A stretch of 64,000 bases of DNA from Phlebiopsis flavidoalba. Taxonomy: Eukaryota > Basidiomycota > Agaricomycetes > Polyporales > Phanerochaetaceae. A model generated the notes under the pieces. It made no database searches, had not been told where the DNA came from, and worked only from the letters and a program-made list of their open reading frames with translations. The position numbers were made by a program, and so were the translations under genes. The stretch covers positions 620,001 to 684,000 of the forward strand of contig JAOCPU010000009.1 of assembly GCA_035772785.1 (NCBI GenBank), written 5' to 3'. Shown here in pieces: positions 35,110 to 47,562 of the stretch; position 1 is the stretch's first letter, and each line of letters opens with the position of its first letter.

Positions 35110-36245
35110 GTAGATGTGCTCCTTGCCGAAGCCTGCAGTGCTTTGCGAGTTCGCGATGAGATTGCGTACGAGAAGGCTATGAAGCAGGCGACTCTTGCAT
35201 ACTTCCCACCATCTTTCCGACTCTCATAAGGCTGTCGTCGCTTCTGGGCGATGGTTCGACCGTGCCAGCCCTCGGGAACAGCTCATCCGTATTCCAAAAC
35301 AACCGTGCCTTCACACGCGCTGTCAACCTACCTACCCGTCTTTTCTTCGTACCTCTAACAACCAGACCGAGAGGGCCATCGCACGGAGTGCTGATGACAT
35401 GGACAGCACACTGAACGAAGTTCGTCCTTATGTTACTGGAGGGCATGCTGCGGGGACATCATTGCGCTTGGCGATACCATCCAAGGCTGGACACAACCAA
35501 TTCCCTGTTCTTCCCACTGGGACAGCTGAGAGGGCTCGGTTTCAGAGGAAGCAGATGGAGGCTATCGAGGCTTGCTTGCAGGAGACGGCTATGCGCAAAG
35601 CTGCTCTGGCGAACAACAAGTTCGCCGATTTCACGAACCAGGCTCGCGATTATACAGCTTCGGGGTCAGGGCTCGCCCTCGATCGCAGAATTCGCGAGTG
35701 CCAGGATCAGATTGCCCAGGAACGATGACAAACGACGCGCAGAGCAGGAGATAAACAACATCTCCATTCCGTGGTATATCTACCTTGGCGGGGCACTCCA
35801 CCGTCATTCGCTGGCAAGAGCAGCACAGAGCGGAAGATTGTTTGCGCGGCTCGCTGAAAACGCGTCAACGAGCTTAACGAAGAAACATCGCTCATTATCG
35901 CCAGCTTCAGTCCAGCGGCCCATCGGGTTCCAAGGCGATGTCTTGACGTGGCAAGAGATGACCCAGACTCGGTCAGCGGTAAGGAAAATCTGGGTGTTCC
36001 ATCTACAATACGCTGACTGGTATGTGGGGACAGCTCATTGGTGATCCTATCCTCTATCGCGAGCTGCTGGAAATGGAATGGGACGAAATCACACGCGATT
36101 CACAGACTGTCCTTGACATCTTGGGATCGCGACCGTACGTCTCTGGCAAAACGACCCCCAGAGCAGCCCTTCCATTCCTGACGATAATACCACCCTTGGA
36201 CATGACCACCTGGTCGTCGCCGCACTCCGATCCAACGCCAGCCTA
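35110..36245 (+). CDS. Second helix-rich hypothetical protein
   Basis: Helical, charged segments: ALRVRDEIAYEKAMKQAT, RKQMEAIEACLQETAMRKAA, NNKFADFTNQARDY, ALDRRIRECQDQIAQE, RVNELNEETSLIIASF and WGQLIGDPILYRELLEMEWD, DSQTVLDILGSRP. The end resembles in style the FW..(A/I)..AIxxATAVIxG part of the upstream gene, so the two may be distant paralogues or two halves of a pair. Several frame changes. No function can be given. Confidence 0.35.
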
Positions 36246-37250
36246 GCTCAGGGTATCTCTGCTCAGACCAAGAGCGCACGCGAAACGTTCGACTGCCTTC
36301 GTCAGCTTACCCAATCCCCTCTCTTTGCCGACATCATTGGGTACTGGTCTGCGGGGCGGTTGTCCAGCGCAAACACTCTCCTCGACGTCGTCACTAGCCT
36401 TCACACCGAGTTCGTACAGAATGATCGCGACCGAATACGAGGGCGATTGAGAGGCTCGCGGAGTTCTCTATCTTGCAAGGTGCTCACGTCCAGGACGTAG
36501 CCAGCGGCAAACGTTCCCTTGAGCACCCTGCATACACTGACCCCCGAACGATACCTCTATACGGTGGTGCAATCTATGCGAAGAAGAAACGGCACTCTTT
36601 TTGGAGACGCTTCGAGGAAGCTCGACCTGCTCCTCTCTATCATCGACGAGAATTATCGAGAAGAACCTGAAGTCAATCAGCACCTTGGGTGAAAGACATC
36701 GCCATCCTGGATGCCGAACATCGCGAGAAAACCCTTCGAGCCATCTCTGATAAACCATTTCTCTTGTCTTTGCCAGTGCTCGCGTCCTGATCACTTCTGG
36801 CGTTGTGGGCTCCACATCTGCCTTAGTTGCAACTGCCACCCGGCTTGGTCTCACTGCCAACGTGACCTCGGCTTCGATCAAGCTCGTTCTCGACTCATTC
36901 TCTCCCGCAGACCTTGTCAAGCTCGTCGAAGGCCTCGAAGCTGCACAGAAGATCCTTCGTGAAGGTGTCGCTGCGCTCAAGACCGTCCAGGTCGCCTTTC
37001 AGCGGAGTCGTCGAGGCAGTCAACGGACTGGCAAGAAACATTGGTGACATGCACACACACAGCTAGAGGATGTACTCGGCCAAATCGATTCCTTCGACAA
37101 AATTCCTGTCACAGCGGACGATGCAGCCACCATTAAGCACTCGTGGGATCAAGTGCGAGAGGCTGCAAGAGGTTTGGATGGCTACCATGGACAAGCAGGG
37201 TGTACCTCCTTTCACCTTCGCCACGGTCGATCCCTCAATCTGAACATGGT
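36200..37250 (+). CDS. Third helix-rich protein with hydrophobic hairpin
   Basis: Segments: NASLAQGISAQTKSARETFD, LRQLTQSPLFADIIGYWSAG, ANTLLDVVTSLHTEFVQ, LDLLLSIIDENYREE, HREKTLRAISDKPFLLSLPV, then a hydrophobic stretch VLITSGVVGSTSALVATATR, and helical VKLVEGLEAAQKILREGVAA, VVEAVNGLARNIGDM, DAATIKHSWDQVREAA. It has the same general plan as the gene at 34201-35095, with a central hydrophobic segment between long helices. Three such genes in a row on one strand suggest a multi-component assembly, which is inference. Frames shift at about 36720 and 37000. Confidence 0.4.
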
Positions 37251-37837
37251 ACGCATTTGTGATCCTCTTGGTATCTGCATACGCTGAAAAGCTGTCACTA
37301 GCACCGCGTTATGTGATGCGTCCTCGTCATTGTAACTGCCATAAATCACATGTATTATAGTTCTCTTTGAAACTCGGAATTCATCGCGTCGTCACTCTGA
37401 CTTGCATACGACTCCGAGTCAAAGTATTTGTTTGAACACACACCAACTGGGCCTGAAATAAGGTGAAGACGTAGGGACGGATCCTAAGGCCCTGCCTGCA
37501 ATGACATGGTCTCCGCGCCAGTGTCGGGTTAATACGAGTGCGTGACCACGACTCGGGTGGCATGTCAGCTCCCAGGCGAAAGCACTTGTATGGTCCTTCT
37601 CACAGACAGCACGGCCGACTCCGAGGACGGCGGTGTCACCAACCAGCATTCAATATTCAGGTAGGGCTTAGTAATACAAGAAAAAAAAGACACTAATTTG
37701 AACTTGCGCCTTAACTGATAGTGACGCCGTACGGGCCGTGCACGGTTTCGGCAAGGGCCATTTTCCTCTGACACAACCACGACGACGTGTGCTCGAAAGA
37801 GTTTTTGAGACACGTACTAAGACGCGTCTACGTGACT
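37251..37837. other. Intergenic
   Basis: No gene recognised between the helix-rich genes and the dispersed repeat. Contains an A run (37680-37688). Confidence 0.35.
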
Positions 37838-38115
37838 CATACACGTGATCGTCGCTTTCCACACGAGCGAGGAGTCTGTAATCCGAATGCCCACATCATA
37901 AGAGTCGGATTATCGCATCAGATTATATTATTGTGCCTACACAGACACTTGTTACATTACCCTTGCCAGTTGCTTTGTGATGCTGAGCTCGCTGCAATTT
38001 GCTCAACTTCCGACGGCAGCTGTGGCCTGAACCGAGCCTGAACCCTCTTATCCTTCCTGACGAGATCGTGGCTCATATTTAGCTAATCTTGAATTTTTGA
38101 TACAAGTACTGCTAG
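37838..38115 (+). repeat. Dispersed repeat, copy 2 (partner at 31225-31495)
   Basis: Same-orientation relative of the repeat near 31.2 kb, roughly 70 percent alike by eye. It lies 150 bases beyond the 3' end of TPR copy 2, while its partner lies on the 5' side of TPR copy 1, so it is not simply part of the TPR unit. Confidence 0.6.
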
Positions 38116-38262
38116 AGTCAATACACCATGCGTGAACTGGAAGCCATCGTATCACAGTATGTAGTGTACTACTGTACCAGAAAGCTGTCATTGTGTTTGA
38201 TGAGAGCAAGGTGAAATTACAATTCCAGTCCTTTCAGACGTTGAGCTATAGTACCGTATAAA

Positions 38263-40591
38263 TTAGGGTCTTCTTCCCGGCACAAAAAGAGTCAACGAGC
38301 TATCTTCCGTTGCTTTTCCATCTTTGAGCGCCTGTCGCAGGTATTTCTCTGCGGTCAAGACACGTTGGATTGCGGCATCCCTTTCTGGCGCGAGGGTCGA
38401 CCATTGCCAAATCTTCAGCATGCTCGGCATAGCCGCACGAACGCCCTCCGCAATCGTGAGTACGTCTCCCACCCTGGGTCCACCCCGCAAATTTAGTGTG
38501 TCATACGCGCAACAAAGGTAGTCTAGGGTTGACAATAATTATGAGATTATATAGACTTTAAATATATAGCGATCACTCACAGACGTGGTTCTCGTCATCC
38601 TGAGGATAGATCTTAGCAGCGACCTTGTAGTATTCTACAGCCATCTCGAGATACATAGCGGCTTCTGCATTTTTGTCCCTATTCGGCTCCCTCATGGAAG
38701 CCTTTCCGAGCTCGCGGTAATGCATCGCGCTCAATCTGAACAAAATGGATGCTCTGGTCATGGTATTGTTTGTCGAGCGCAATTAAATTACTTTACGCCA
38801 TGGCTTTCGCATCAGGATAGATATAATGAGCAAGATAGAATCCGGGATGAAGTCTTCCGTCGTGCTTTGGACGAGCAGCGCGGACATCAGAGATTACGGC
38901 GGAACAGTCTTCCAAAATATTCGTTATGGGATACTTTGCCGGATCGGCCATACTTGCCTGAGGCAGAAATTGTCAGTCAATACGGGTTTGTGTCATCTAA
39001 TACTTAGCTACGCACTTTCGCATAGCAGTCGAGGCGTAGGCACCTCAGGCCTATAACAAATGTCTCCTCGAATATCGCGCCACGCTGTGTCTTCGGGACA
39101 TCCCGCCAGACTTCTCGTCCCCACTGGAGCACCTTTATAATTTCGTCATACAACTCGAGAGCCTCAGAGTATTCTCCAGCAAGTCCGTTGAAAACGTATG
39201 CATATATAATCCAGCCGCTTGCAAGAATCAGAAGTCGTTAGAGATGCCCGTAGTTCAAACCAACTTACCGAATTGTAACGGAGAGAGCAGGTCGTACACC
39301 ATTCCACCACGCTGCTGCTTCATTTTTGTGGCTTCGGCTATCGCATATTCCGCTGTAAAGGCGTCCTTGAATGCGTCGTGATGAGCTGCCTCCGTTTCGA
39401 CTGTTGACCATTGGCGCCACTTGAAGTTCAACTACCGCGCTGGTCCGATAGAAATAGGACTGCTCACGTTGTAAAGTAAGCTTCGCAAGAAAGTCGTCAG
39501 TTTCAATGCGGAACACGCGGTTATCGGTAATAAGCGAGTTGGACAGGTTCTCGAGACCCTATGCAGCGGATAAGTCCAGGCCAGGAGGGGGGTCTAGTAC
39601 TAACAGACCTCGGTTCCTCCAAAAAAACCTGGGCTGGTCTGATCCGACGGCAGGCAAATGTCTGGCGTATTTGATTGTGTTGACCGCCTTTTGAAACTCC
39701 TGAGTGGGATTATGATGAGTGTTTGATGCATTTTCGGGTGCGGAAGACCACACCTCCTCTGCGAATATCAAAACTGCTGCCTGAGATCATACCGACTCAG
39801 TAAAACATCACGTTGACGAATCGGCGCCGCACTCACGCTGCTTGGTCCCATTATCTCGTGTTTGATCTCTTCAGCTCTCACCCAAGGCTTCTTCTTCGCG
39901 GTCGCAAACTTTGGCTTGTCTTCGATCTTGCTGAGGGCATTCAGGCCCGCCTCGCACTGGCTTTTGAGATCAATCTCCCCGTCTGAGAGGTTCTCGCGGG
40001 GCAAAAGACTGATAGCATGGCGATAAGCCTCCACGCTCTCCTCCTTTTTGCCGGCGCCCTTCCGTATACCGAGTCAACCGTCTACTATCGGCTCGAATGT
40101 GCCATAACTCACCTTCAGAGCCGTTCCGAGCCGGACCCACGCTCTGACAAACGTAGGGTCAAAGCTCAGTAGCCTAACGTCTAAGAATCGCACGGTCAGT
40201 TTCAACCTCATTCGATCAAAGTTGAGCGCACCTCCTTACAATCCGCTACGGCGTCGTGAAACCTACAAGTCCTCTGTCAAAAAGCCATAATGTGGAGATA
40301 GAGTAAAGATGATACCTACTTGGACGTAGCTAAGAAGCACGCAGCGCGGTTCGAGTACAGTACCGGGTTGCTTGGGTTTAACACGATGGCCTCCGTATAT
40401 TTGGCTTGCGCAGCTTTGTAGTTCTTTCTCAGGTACAGCGCGTTGCCTTCCGTCTTCCTTTGGTTTGCCCGTTCAACGTCCTTCCGGCGTGACGGGCTGT
40501 GGTTGGCGGCCGAACTCGCGCTTGGGGTTGAGGCTTGTGAGGTGCCATCGTAGCACGGGAACTGCGACCAGTCCATCCAACAAAGCGTCAA
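38263..40591 (-). CDS. TPR protein family, copy 2
   Basis: N-terminus MTLCWMDWSQFP, then the TPR unit RKTEGNALYLRKNYKAAQAK and YTEAIVLNPSNPVLYSNRAA. Next exons give the helix ENLSDGEIDLKSQCEAGLNA, KKPWVRAEEIKHEIMGPSSV, DNRVFRIETDDFLAKLTLQ, and the C-terminal helical part (MYLEMAVEYYKVAAKIYP, QDDENHVCE, GDVLTIAEGVRAAMPSML, AIQRVLTAEKYLRQALKDG) with a stop at 38263. The order matches copy 1. Short introns throughout; some exon joins are unclear. It begins within a few bases of the end of copy 3. TPR domains bind partner proteins; no catalytic domain was seen. Confidence 0.7.
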
Positions 40592-42907
40592 GGGGGTTAC
40601 GGCTTAGGGATGGCTGATAGAGGGAATTCACAAAGCCGTCTTCTGGCAACCTTCCATCTTTGAGGCCTCGCTGGAGATCCTCCTCTGCAGTCAAGACACG
40701 GCGAACTGAGGCATCCCTCACAGTTGCCATGACAGACCATTGCCAAAATCTTCAGCATCTTTGGCTATGGCTGCACGGACCTTCTCTGCAATTTGGAGTA
40801 CAGCCTATCACCTTGTATCCACCTCGGAACGTGAGCATGTCATATGCACAAGAGAGATAATCTACCAGTGTTCTTTGCAGTGAGGAGCTATAAAGTCAGT
40901 TCATGATCACCACTCACAGGACGTGGTTCTCCTCGTCTTGGGGGTACTTCTCAGCCGCGAGCTGGTAGTATTTAGCGGCGCCTCCTCAAATAACGAACAG
41001 CCCGCCCCCATTACTGTGTCCATATTCCTGCCCCTTAAGAGATACCTTTCCGAGCTCGCGGTGGGGTGTACCGCGCACAAACTGAGAGATAAACGTATCA
41101 CATTGATACTCTTTTTTAATGAGTGCAATTGAGGCACTTACGCGAGGGCTTCCGCTTCGGGTAGAGATAGTGGGCTAGATAGAGACCAGGATTGTGTTCG
41201 GGGGAGAGATGGTGTTCACGAGCAGCTTGAACATCACGAATTACATCCTGGCAATATTCCCAGAGATTCGTTATAGGATACTTCGATGGGTCGGCCTCAT
41301 TGGCCTGAAGCAAAGATTGCCCTTCAGTAAGGGGTTCTGCCAGTCAATAGCAACATACTTTTGTGTAACACTCGAGGCGTAGGCATTTCACACCTATGAC
41401 GAATGTGTCCTCGAATATCGCGCCACGCTGCTCCTTGGGAAATATCCTGCCTGACTCGCCCCCACTCAAGCACTTTTATAGCTTCGTCGTAAAATCCGAC
41501 AGCCTCGGAGCTCTCTCCAGCTATCCCTTTAAGGATGTACGCACAGAGGACCATACAGCTTTCAGATGTCAGGAGTTAGAGTGAAGTCATGGACCCACAG
41601 TATGACTGGCTTTACTGAAGTTTGATCGTAAGAGCAGATCGTACAGCATCCCATCCATGCTGTTCCTGAAAGAACCTGAAAAAAATAGAGAGAAAGACCA
41701 TGTTTTAGAGGCATCTGCTATCACAGAGTCAGAGTCCTGTCCGGCCACCAAGGAGCGCTATATGGGCATAGACTGTTGACGATTGGCATTAATCCAAACT
41801 GTTTCGAACAAGGACTGCTCACTTACTTTATGTATTCTAGCTTCCTGAGTAAATCTTGCCTTTCAATTCGAAATGCTCGGCGATCAATCAGAATCGCCTC
41901 AGCCAAATGCCCGAGGGCCTAGGCAGCGGATGAGCGCAAAGCAAGAGGGTTGTGTTCATCCATCCCAAACACACCTCACGTTCACTCCAACGTATTCGAG
42001 GTGACATGCCATCCGGCAGCGGTGACCTGTTCGACGTACTGCCCGCAGGGCAATGAATGCCCGTTGGTACTTCTACGCGGACGTCATGAGAGTTGAATTG
42101 ATGTGCGTACAGGAAAGACCGAACACCTTGTCTGCAAGCAGCAAAAACTGCCGCCCTGTGGCCACGCTCAGCCAATCATCCCAGCGTAGGTGGGAGGACA
42201 TTGCACTCACACTGCTCGGCCCTTTAATCTCGCTCTTTACCTTCGCAGCCATCACCCAAGGCATTTTCTTCGTCTTGTGTTCTCCCTCTATTCGAATCTG
42301 CTCTTGCATCGTATAGAGAGTCCTGCAGCCCCGCCATGCATTGTTGTTTGAGCTCTTTCTCCGCGTGGTTGAGATTCTCGTATGGCAGGAGATAAAGGGC
42401 CTCAAGATATGCCGTGATACTCTCCTCCTTCTTACCGGCACCCTTGCAAAACTCAGATTAACCGTGAATCGGCATGAAGGGGAACCCATAGCTTACCCTC
42501 AACGCCGTTCCGAGCCGCACGTGTGCTCTCGCATAGTCCAGGATCCAGCTCAACACAGCCGTTAGGATAAAAAAAATCGGCCTCGATCAGTGTCACGTGA
42601 CCACGTCGTGACACAATCCGTGCGGCACCTTCTTGGCAGTCCTCTACGGCCTCATGGTACCGTTTACAAGCCCTCCAATAAAAAAGGGCCGCATTAACCA
42701 TATCAAGACGCTGCCTACACTAGACCATAGCCAGCAAGCATGCGGCGGCGCAGGTTCGAGTAAAATGTTGCGTTGTTGCAGTCGAGCTCGATGGCCTCTG
42801 CGTGTATTTATCCTCCGCGCGGCCTTGAATCCTCTTGTTCGCGTACAGGCGCGTTGCCTTCCTCCTTGCGTTTCAACAGGCCCGTTCAGCGTACCCTCGT
42901 CCGACAT
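40592..42907 (-). CDS. TPR protein family, copy 3
   Basis: Start MSDEGTLNGPV at 42907; the TPR unit is visible across frames (KRKEEGNA, AEAIELDCNNATFYSN). Middle exons: QTRIEGEHKTKKMPWVMAAK, VKSEIKGPSSVSA, DRRAFRIERQDLLRKL, SSEAVGFYDEAIKVLEWGRV, YPITNLWEYCQDVIRDVQAA, and the end DASVRRVLTAEEDLQRGLKD, GRLPEDGFVNSLYQPSL. The C-terminal frame runs straight into the start of copy 2, so the two genes have essentially no spacer. Several frame changes are seen. Confidence 0.6.
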
Positions 42908-43406
42908 GACTACTGATTGTCGGCTGGTAGTCGTCCCTTGGTGCCGGATTGAAACAACCTTGGGGTGACGCGTCGGACGCAGGACGCTCTGGCAAGAGTG
43001 GCAGCTCGCGCCGCTTAAGGCATTCAGGCCCATCACGAATCCCACTCCTCGTGACTCCGTCACGCAACACAACCAAGAAAGTCTCTTCCGGTTTCCACAA
43101 CAATCATCTTTCTCTATCGTCTTTCAATCTCGCATTTGACTCCCTACAAAATACTCTGCCTCAAAAATGGTCCCATGGTCAATTTGGCGCCGTATTTGTA
43201 CCGACCGAGAGTAATGACGCAGCCGGCACAAGATGTCGCGGCCTTTTTTGCTCACAGGCTCGTGACGGTACGCGTGTTTGCGGTGTCGAGAAATTAAAGA
43301 GGGTCGAAAAGTGACGCGTCTGCATGTGATCCTCGATTTCTATGACCGGAAAGTTCACCAAAGTTTACTGTGTAAAATACATACGCTGCTCTTCACATTT
43401 CTCTAC

Positions 43407-44084
43407 ATGATTCACTCAAACAGCGGTCCGCCACACCTCAAAACGTCCACACATCAGACCCGCCGGCACATCGACTTCTCGACCGCCAGCGTCCCCTCCC
43501 TGATGCACATACCCGGAGTCCGCTCCCGCCACCTTCGAGCTCCACCGCCTCCCGCACCGCAGCTTCACGTCCCCGCCCCGCCTGCACACAGCGCCGAATA
43601 CGCCCAACACGCGCCGCATGCGCGGCACGGACACTCGTCCGGATCTCATCGCACCGAGCTACGAGTCCACCGCCGTCACCACGCGCGGCACGCACAGCGG
43701 AGGCGACATCTCCAGCGCGCAGTTGATTGTTCTTACCCTACCTCCTTATCAGTGTACGTAAGGGGGGGAGGGGAGAGGGGGGGACGCACAGACGTGGTAT
43801 CGTCGTCCGCTGGGGAACTCCATCCCCCCGCGGCCCCACCGGCCTCGTACGCGTCCGCACGCTCTTCGCGTAGTGCGCTACATCTAGGGCACGCGCCGCA
43901 CGGCCCCGCAGGCCCGCCCGCGCTGCGACCGGCCCGTCATCGCACAAAGAACCGATGGTACGAAAATCCCAATCGCACATTTCGCACCATCAGCACACAC
44001 ACGTATGGCGGAAGCGGGGTGAAAGAAGACGCACGCGAGCGCACAAGCCCCCTTGGTGTAAGCACCCGAACGCGAGCGCCGTGA
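43407..44084 (+). CDS. Hypothetical Pro/Ala/Arg-rich protein
   Basis: A weak gene model. The exon with ESTAVTTRGTHSGGDISSAQ and LIVLTLPPYQ joins over an intron (gtacgta at 43752..gcacag at 43791) of unusual G content to VVSSSAGELHPPAAPPASYA and HRTKNRWYENPNRTFR. Composition follows the GC-rich surroundings and may be misleading. No family recognised. Confidence 0.25.
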   Translation: MIHSNSGPPHLKTSTHQTRRHIDFSTASVPSLMHIPGVRSRHLRAPPPPAPQLHVPAPPAHSAEYAQHAPHARHGHSSGSHRTELRVHRRHHARHAQRRRHLQRAVDCSYPTSLSVYVRGGGERGGRTDVVSSSAGELHPPAAPPASYASARSSRSALHLGHAPHGPAGPPALRPARHRTKNRWYENPNRTFRTISTHTYGGSGVKEDARERTSPLGVSTRTRAP

Positions 44085-44743
44085 CCCCCGAGGCGGGATC
44101 GGACGATGGCTGGGGGTGGCGGCCCCCTTGCGCCTGTTGTACGCACACACGCGGCGCCCTGCGAGTGCGTGCGAGGAAGCGTTCGACGGCTGGTATGGGT
44201 TGCCCGGTGCCGAGGTGCGCGATGCACAGCTGCGGGGGGACTCGGGTCAGTAATTTGAGGGAGGGGAGAGAGGGATGGGGGGCGCACGCGGATGAGGCTG
44301 TCGGCTTCTTGAGCAGCTTGATGTTGTTGGCGTAACCATAGGGCGGAAGACGGGCCCCGGCTGTACTTGGCGGCGGACGCCGGAGTGGGTGACCGTGGTT
44401 TGCAAACCCATCGAATGATGCGTAGCGCGGTCGTCTCGGTAGTCTTGTAGAGAGGCTGTCCGGGGGTGTAGCGCTGTTTTCGTCGTCGGAGAAGGCCGTG
44501 TCTGACGATTTTGTGTCTGTTGCCAGGTGTTAGCTTGTGAGAAATCTGGATCCGAGGTGGCTATGAGGACGAACCGGACCCAGAGTCCGAGCCAAGGCCG
44601 GGCGACGTCCCCCATGTTGCTTTCGTCCGCGAGCGGAGATTCACGGACCTCCTGAGATCATATACTCGGGATCGTCATTCCAGCCATGAGGTTGATTGAC
44701 GTTCCATTGTCGCGCCTCGTATGTCCACTCGGTGCAGCCGAGC

Positions 44744-45290
44744 TCAGCCTAAAATACGCACGGCGAAACGCGCGCGCTCACCTCTGTCGCTCAGTTTATT
44801 GGCAAAGTCTTCACAATGTCGCAATAGAATACGCGCGGGTCTCGGATGATGCCTTCCGCCAGGCCAATGGAGGGGCTTTTCAAAAAATGGAGTCCTTGGT
44901 ATATATACCATCCGTAGCCGAATACACACACCATATCCTTGTTGAAGTTCTTGTCGTCGAATGTCCATCGCTGCTCACGGACCGGATGTGTCTTGGCATC
45001 TTCAAAGTCGCGCACAAATGCATCGAGGCCCTTTTGCCAATACTAACCAAAATGTTTTCAGCAATAAGCTGTACTATAGTTGGTGATAAAGAAGCCTTTA
45101 CGGCGATCGCCGTCCATGTTCAGCGGTGAGTCTAATTCGCGCCGTCAGCGATACGGTTATGGCATATATGCTATCGTGGGCACATACACTGGTTGGTTTG
45201 TCAAAGTCGCTGTGTCCTTTGGATTCTTTCCCTTCAGCCAGTCGCTTTCTTTCTTCTAGCAAAAGCTATTCATACATGCGCAACTTTTCC
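44744..45290 (-). pseudogene. TPR protein family, fragment (copy 5)
   Basis: Only the middle part remains: VRDFEDAKTHPVREQRWTFD, NKDMVCVFGYGWYIYQGLHF and GLAEGIIRDPRVFYCDIVKT, which matches the conserved DPRVF/NRVFRIE block of the other copies. Neither the TPR domain nor the C-terminal helices are found next to it, so it is a remnant of a duplication. Confidence 0.5.
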
Positions 45291-47487
45291 CCTGGGTGTG
45301 GTTTAAGAAGCCCACCATAGTTTAGTCTTGGCGGGATCGCTTTGGTGAATCTGCCTATTGGGGGGAGTCACATTTGTGAGTTTCTCCTCTCTGGTCACGT
45401 GACGGCTGCGTGGAAAAATAGAGACTCGGCGTGGGACGAAGGGTTTTGCGTGGTAGGAGAGCGTAATACCAGCGCTTGCTTAAGATGTATTTGTCCGGAC
45501 TGCTGTGTAATGTGCTGTTCCGCTATGATGGTTAGGGGGTGAGGTGTTCCTGATAGGAAGTGTAAGGTTGTGAGGAACACTCTTGCTGGATTCTAGTGGT
45601 CTGTGGTACTTTTTGAAACTCACCTTGAGGGGGGGGACCCGCTCTGGCAGAGACTTTATCAGCCTGCGCAACCCATTCTTCGCCCGTCGGGTTCATAATG
45701 GCAGAGATTGTGTACCTATAATGGGTAATTCTCGGCATTTAGTGGGAGAAAATGTGATGGAAGTAACTGTACCGCGGAGGGGGGGGAGGGGACACGCAGA
45801 GCGCATAAATCCAGTATAGTCAAAATCACAACTTTTTCTCCGCAGTCCCGCTGACGAAGGACGTACCTCGAGCCATAGGACGGGGGGCGGAAGGCCATTT
45901 TTTTTCCAGCCCAATCGAGCACAGCTAAGCTTTGACGTTTTGGGAACATGAGTGAGATGTCCGGCCCTGTTACTGAAACAAGACCGGGCATTCGTAGGGG
46001 TCGACCAAGGGCTGATCCGGGAGCCCTCCAGAGATACTTGTGGTCCGGTTACGTCGGCGCCGAAAATAGCTGGAAGCTGTTACGGCTGGTAACAGGAGCG
46101 TGGCTTTGTCCGCTCCTCCTTTTGAATCTGTAGCGGGCGACCGGGGAGCGGTGCGCCTGGAAGGACGATGGAAGGATGTACGTGTGGGACTGTGCATCCG
46201 CGGTGCACGTCCGGTCCCGTTGACGAGGTGGCGTGGGGTAATGGGTCCACCGTTGCGTCCATGTTGCTGGAGAAACTGACGGGCTCCATCGAGGTCATAC
46301 GATTGTTTCGCGTCCTGCTCCTACTGCGCTTAGCATGCGGAGCATCAAAGGCGGTCGAAGGGAGACGCGTCTGTGTATGGCTGTGAGGGATGGAACCAGC
46401 TGAGCATGAGTAACATCGTTAACGTTTCGGGAATGGACAGTTTAGCGTAGGACAAACGAAAACGTCGGATTGATGGACACCTGGACAGCGTAGCATCGCA
46501 CGCAGTGCGTACAATCGCGTGTGACAAAGGTTGCGCCTTGGCGTGGGTCGAGGAGAAGTGCGAGGCTTTGTATGAGTGAGACGGGTAACGACCACTTCGC
46601 AGTGTCGACTAGAATGCGATGGACCAGTGAAGCAACTGTTGTCTTTAACTGAGTTTCGAAGGTAGGCTCACATCACAATACACAGAGGAGAGCCAAAATG
46701 TCAAAGGCGGGGGGCCTTCGTTCTCCAACGTGTCAAATCGGCTAAGCTGAGGGCGTAGAAAGGTTTATTCTAGGAAGAGTATGTTTGAGGACGGACAGAC
46801 CCAGATGACCTTTGTGGGAGCAGTATTTGTCGGCAGCCTCGAGGCTATGCTGATGAGTCGCCTGTAACGGTGAAATTTTTGCTTGGGATGGAAGGGCTTC
46901 CGCAGCTGCATGGTTTCTTCTCTCTGAGGTCATCACACGACTGCTGATAAGGGACTGCCTGCGCAAAGATCTTTCACATCCGCCGTTCTTGGGGGCGGCC
47001 CTGAGGGAGTCTGGCTGCAGAGCGTGGTGCTTCTAGAGCGTGGATATCAGTGCAGGTGGGTTGTGCTGGGCCGAACCCACGAGCCTTGCCCATCCGAGAG
47101 CCGTCCCGATTTCCGATGCTGGCGATCGGCGTCTGATGCTGTCACGGCGGGCTCCACGCGTGGTCAACCCCGGGGCAGTCGCACGCGCATAGCTGGGCAG
47201 GCGTGGGCGTGACGCCGGGTGACAATTGTTGTCCGAGGGGGGCAACTCGGCGGCTGGACATGGGAGGGCAAGCCGAGCGAGTGGGCTGCTCATGCTTCCC
47301 CGCCGATTGGACGCGTGTGGCGTTCACCCGTGCAACGACTGCCTCCCCCTGCTTCCCCCTATGGGGCCCCTCTCCTCCTCCAACCCCCGCCCTGGCTCTT
47401 TCATATGTCTCTCACGCTTAAACTAGGCCCTCCCTGCTACCCCAACCGCCACAAGGGACCAGCCCCACTGCCCGCGGCCCTCGCCTC
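45291..47487. other. GC-rich region without recognised gene
   Basis: Several frames are open because of base composition but none is protein-like to me. A G-rich intron-like tract (45776-45795) and an E-box type cacgtg near 45395 were noted. Confidence 0.3.
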
Positions 47488-47495
47488 TTTAAAAG
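47488..47495 (+). promoter_or_regulatory. TATA box of ammonium transporter gene
   Basis: tttaaaag stands 68 bases before the ATG at 47563 and is followed by a C/T-rich initiator-like stretch. Confidence 0.5.
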
Positions 47496-47562
47496 GCTTC
47501 ATTCGCCTTCCTCTTCTTTCTGCATCTGCGAGCCAACGCGGCGGGGAGTGTAAACGCGCGAC

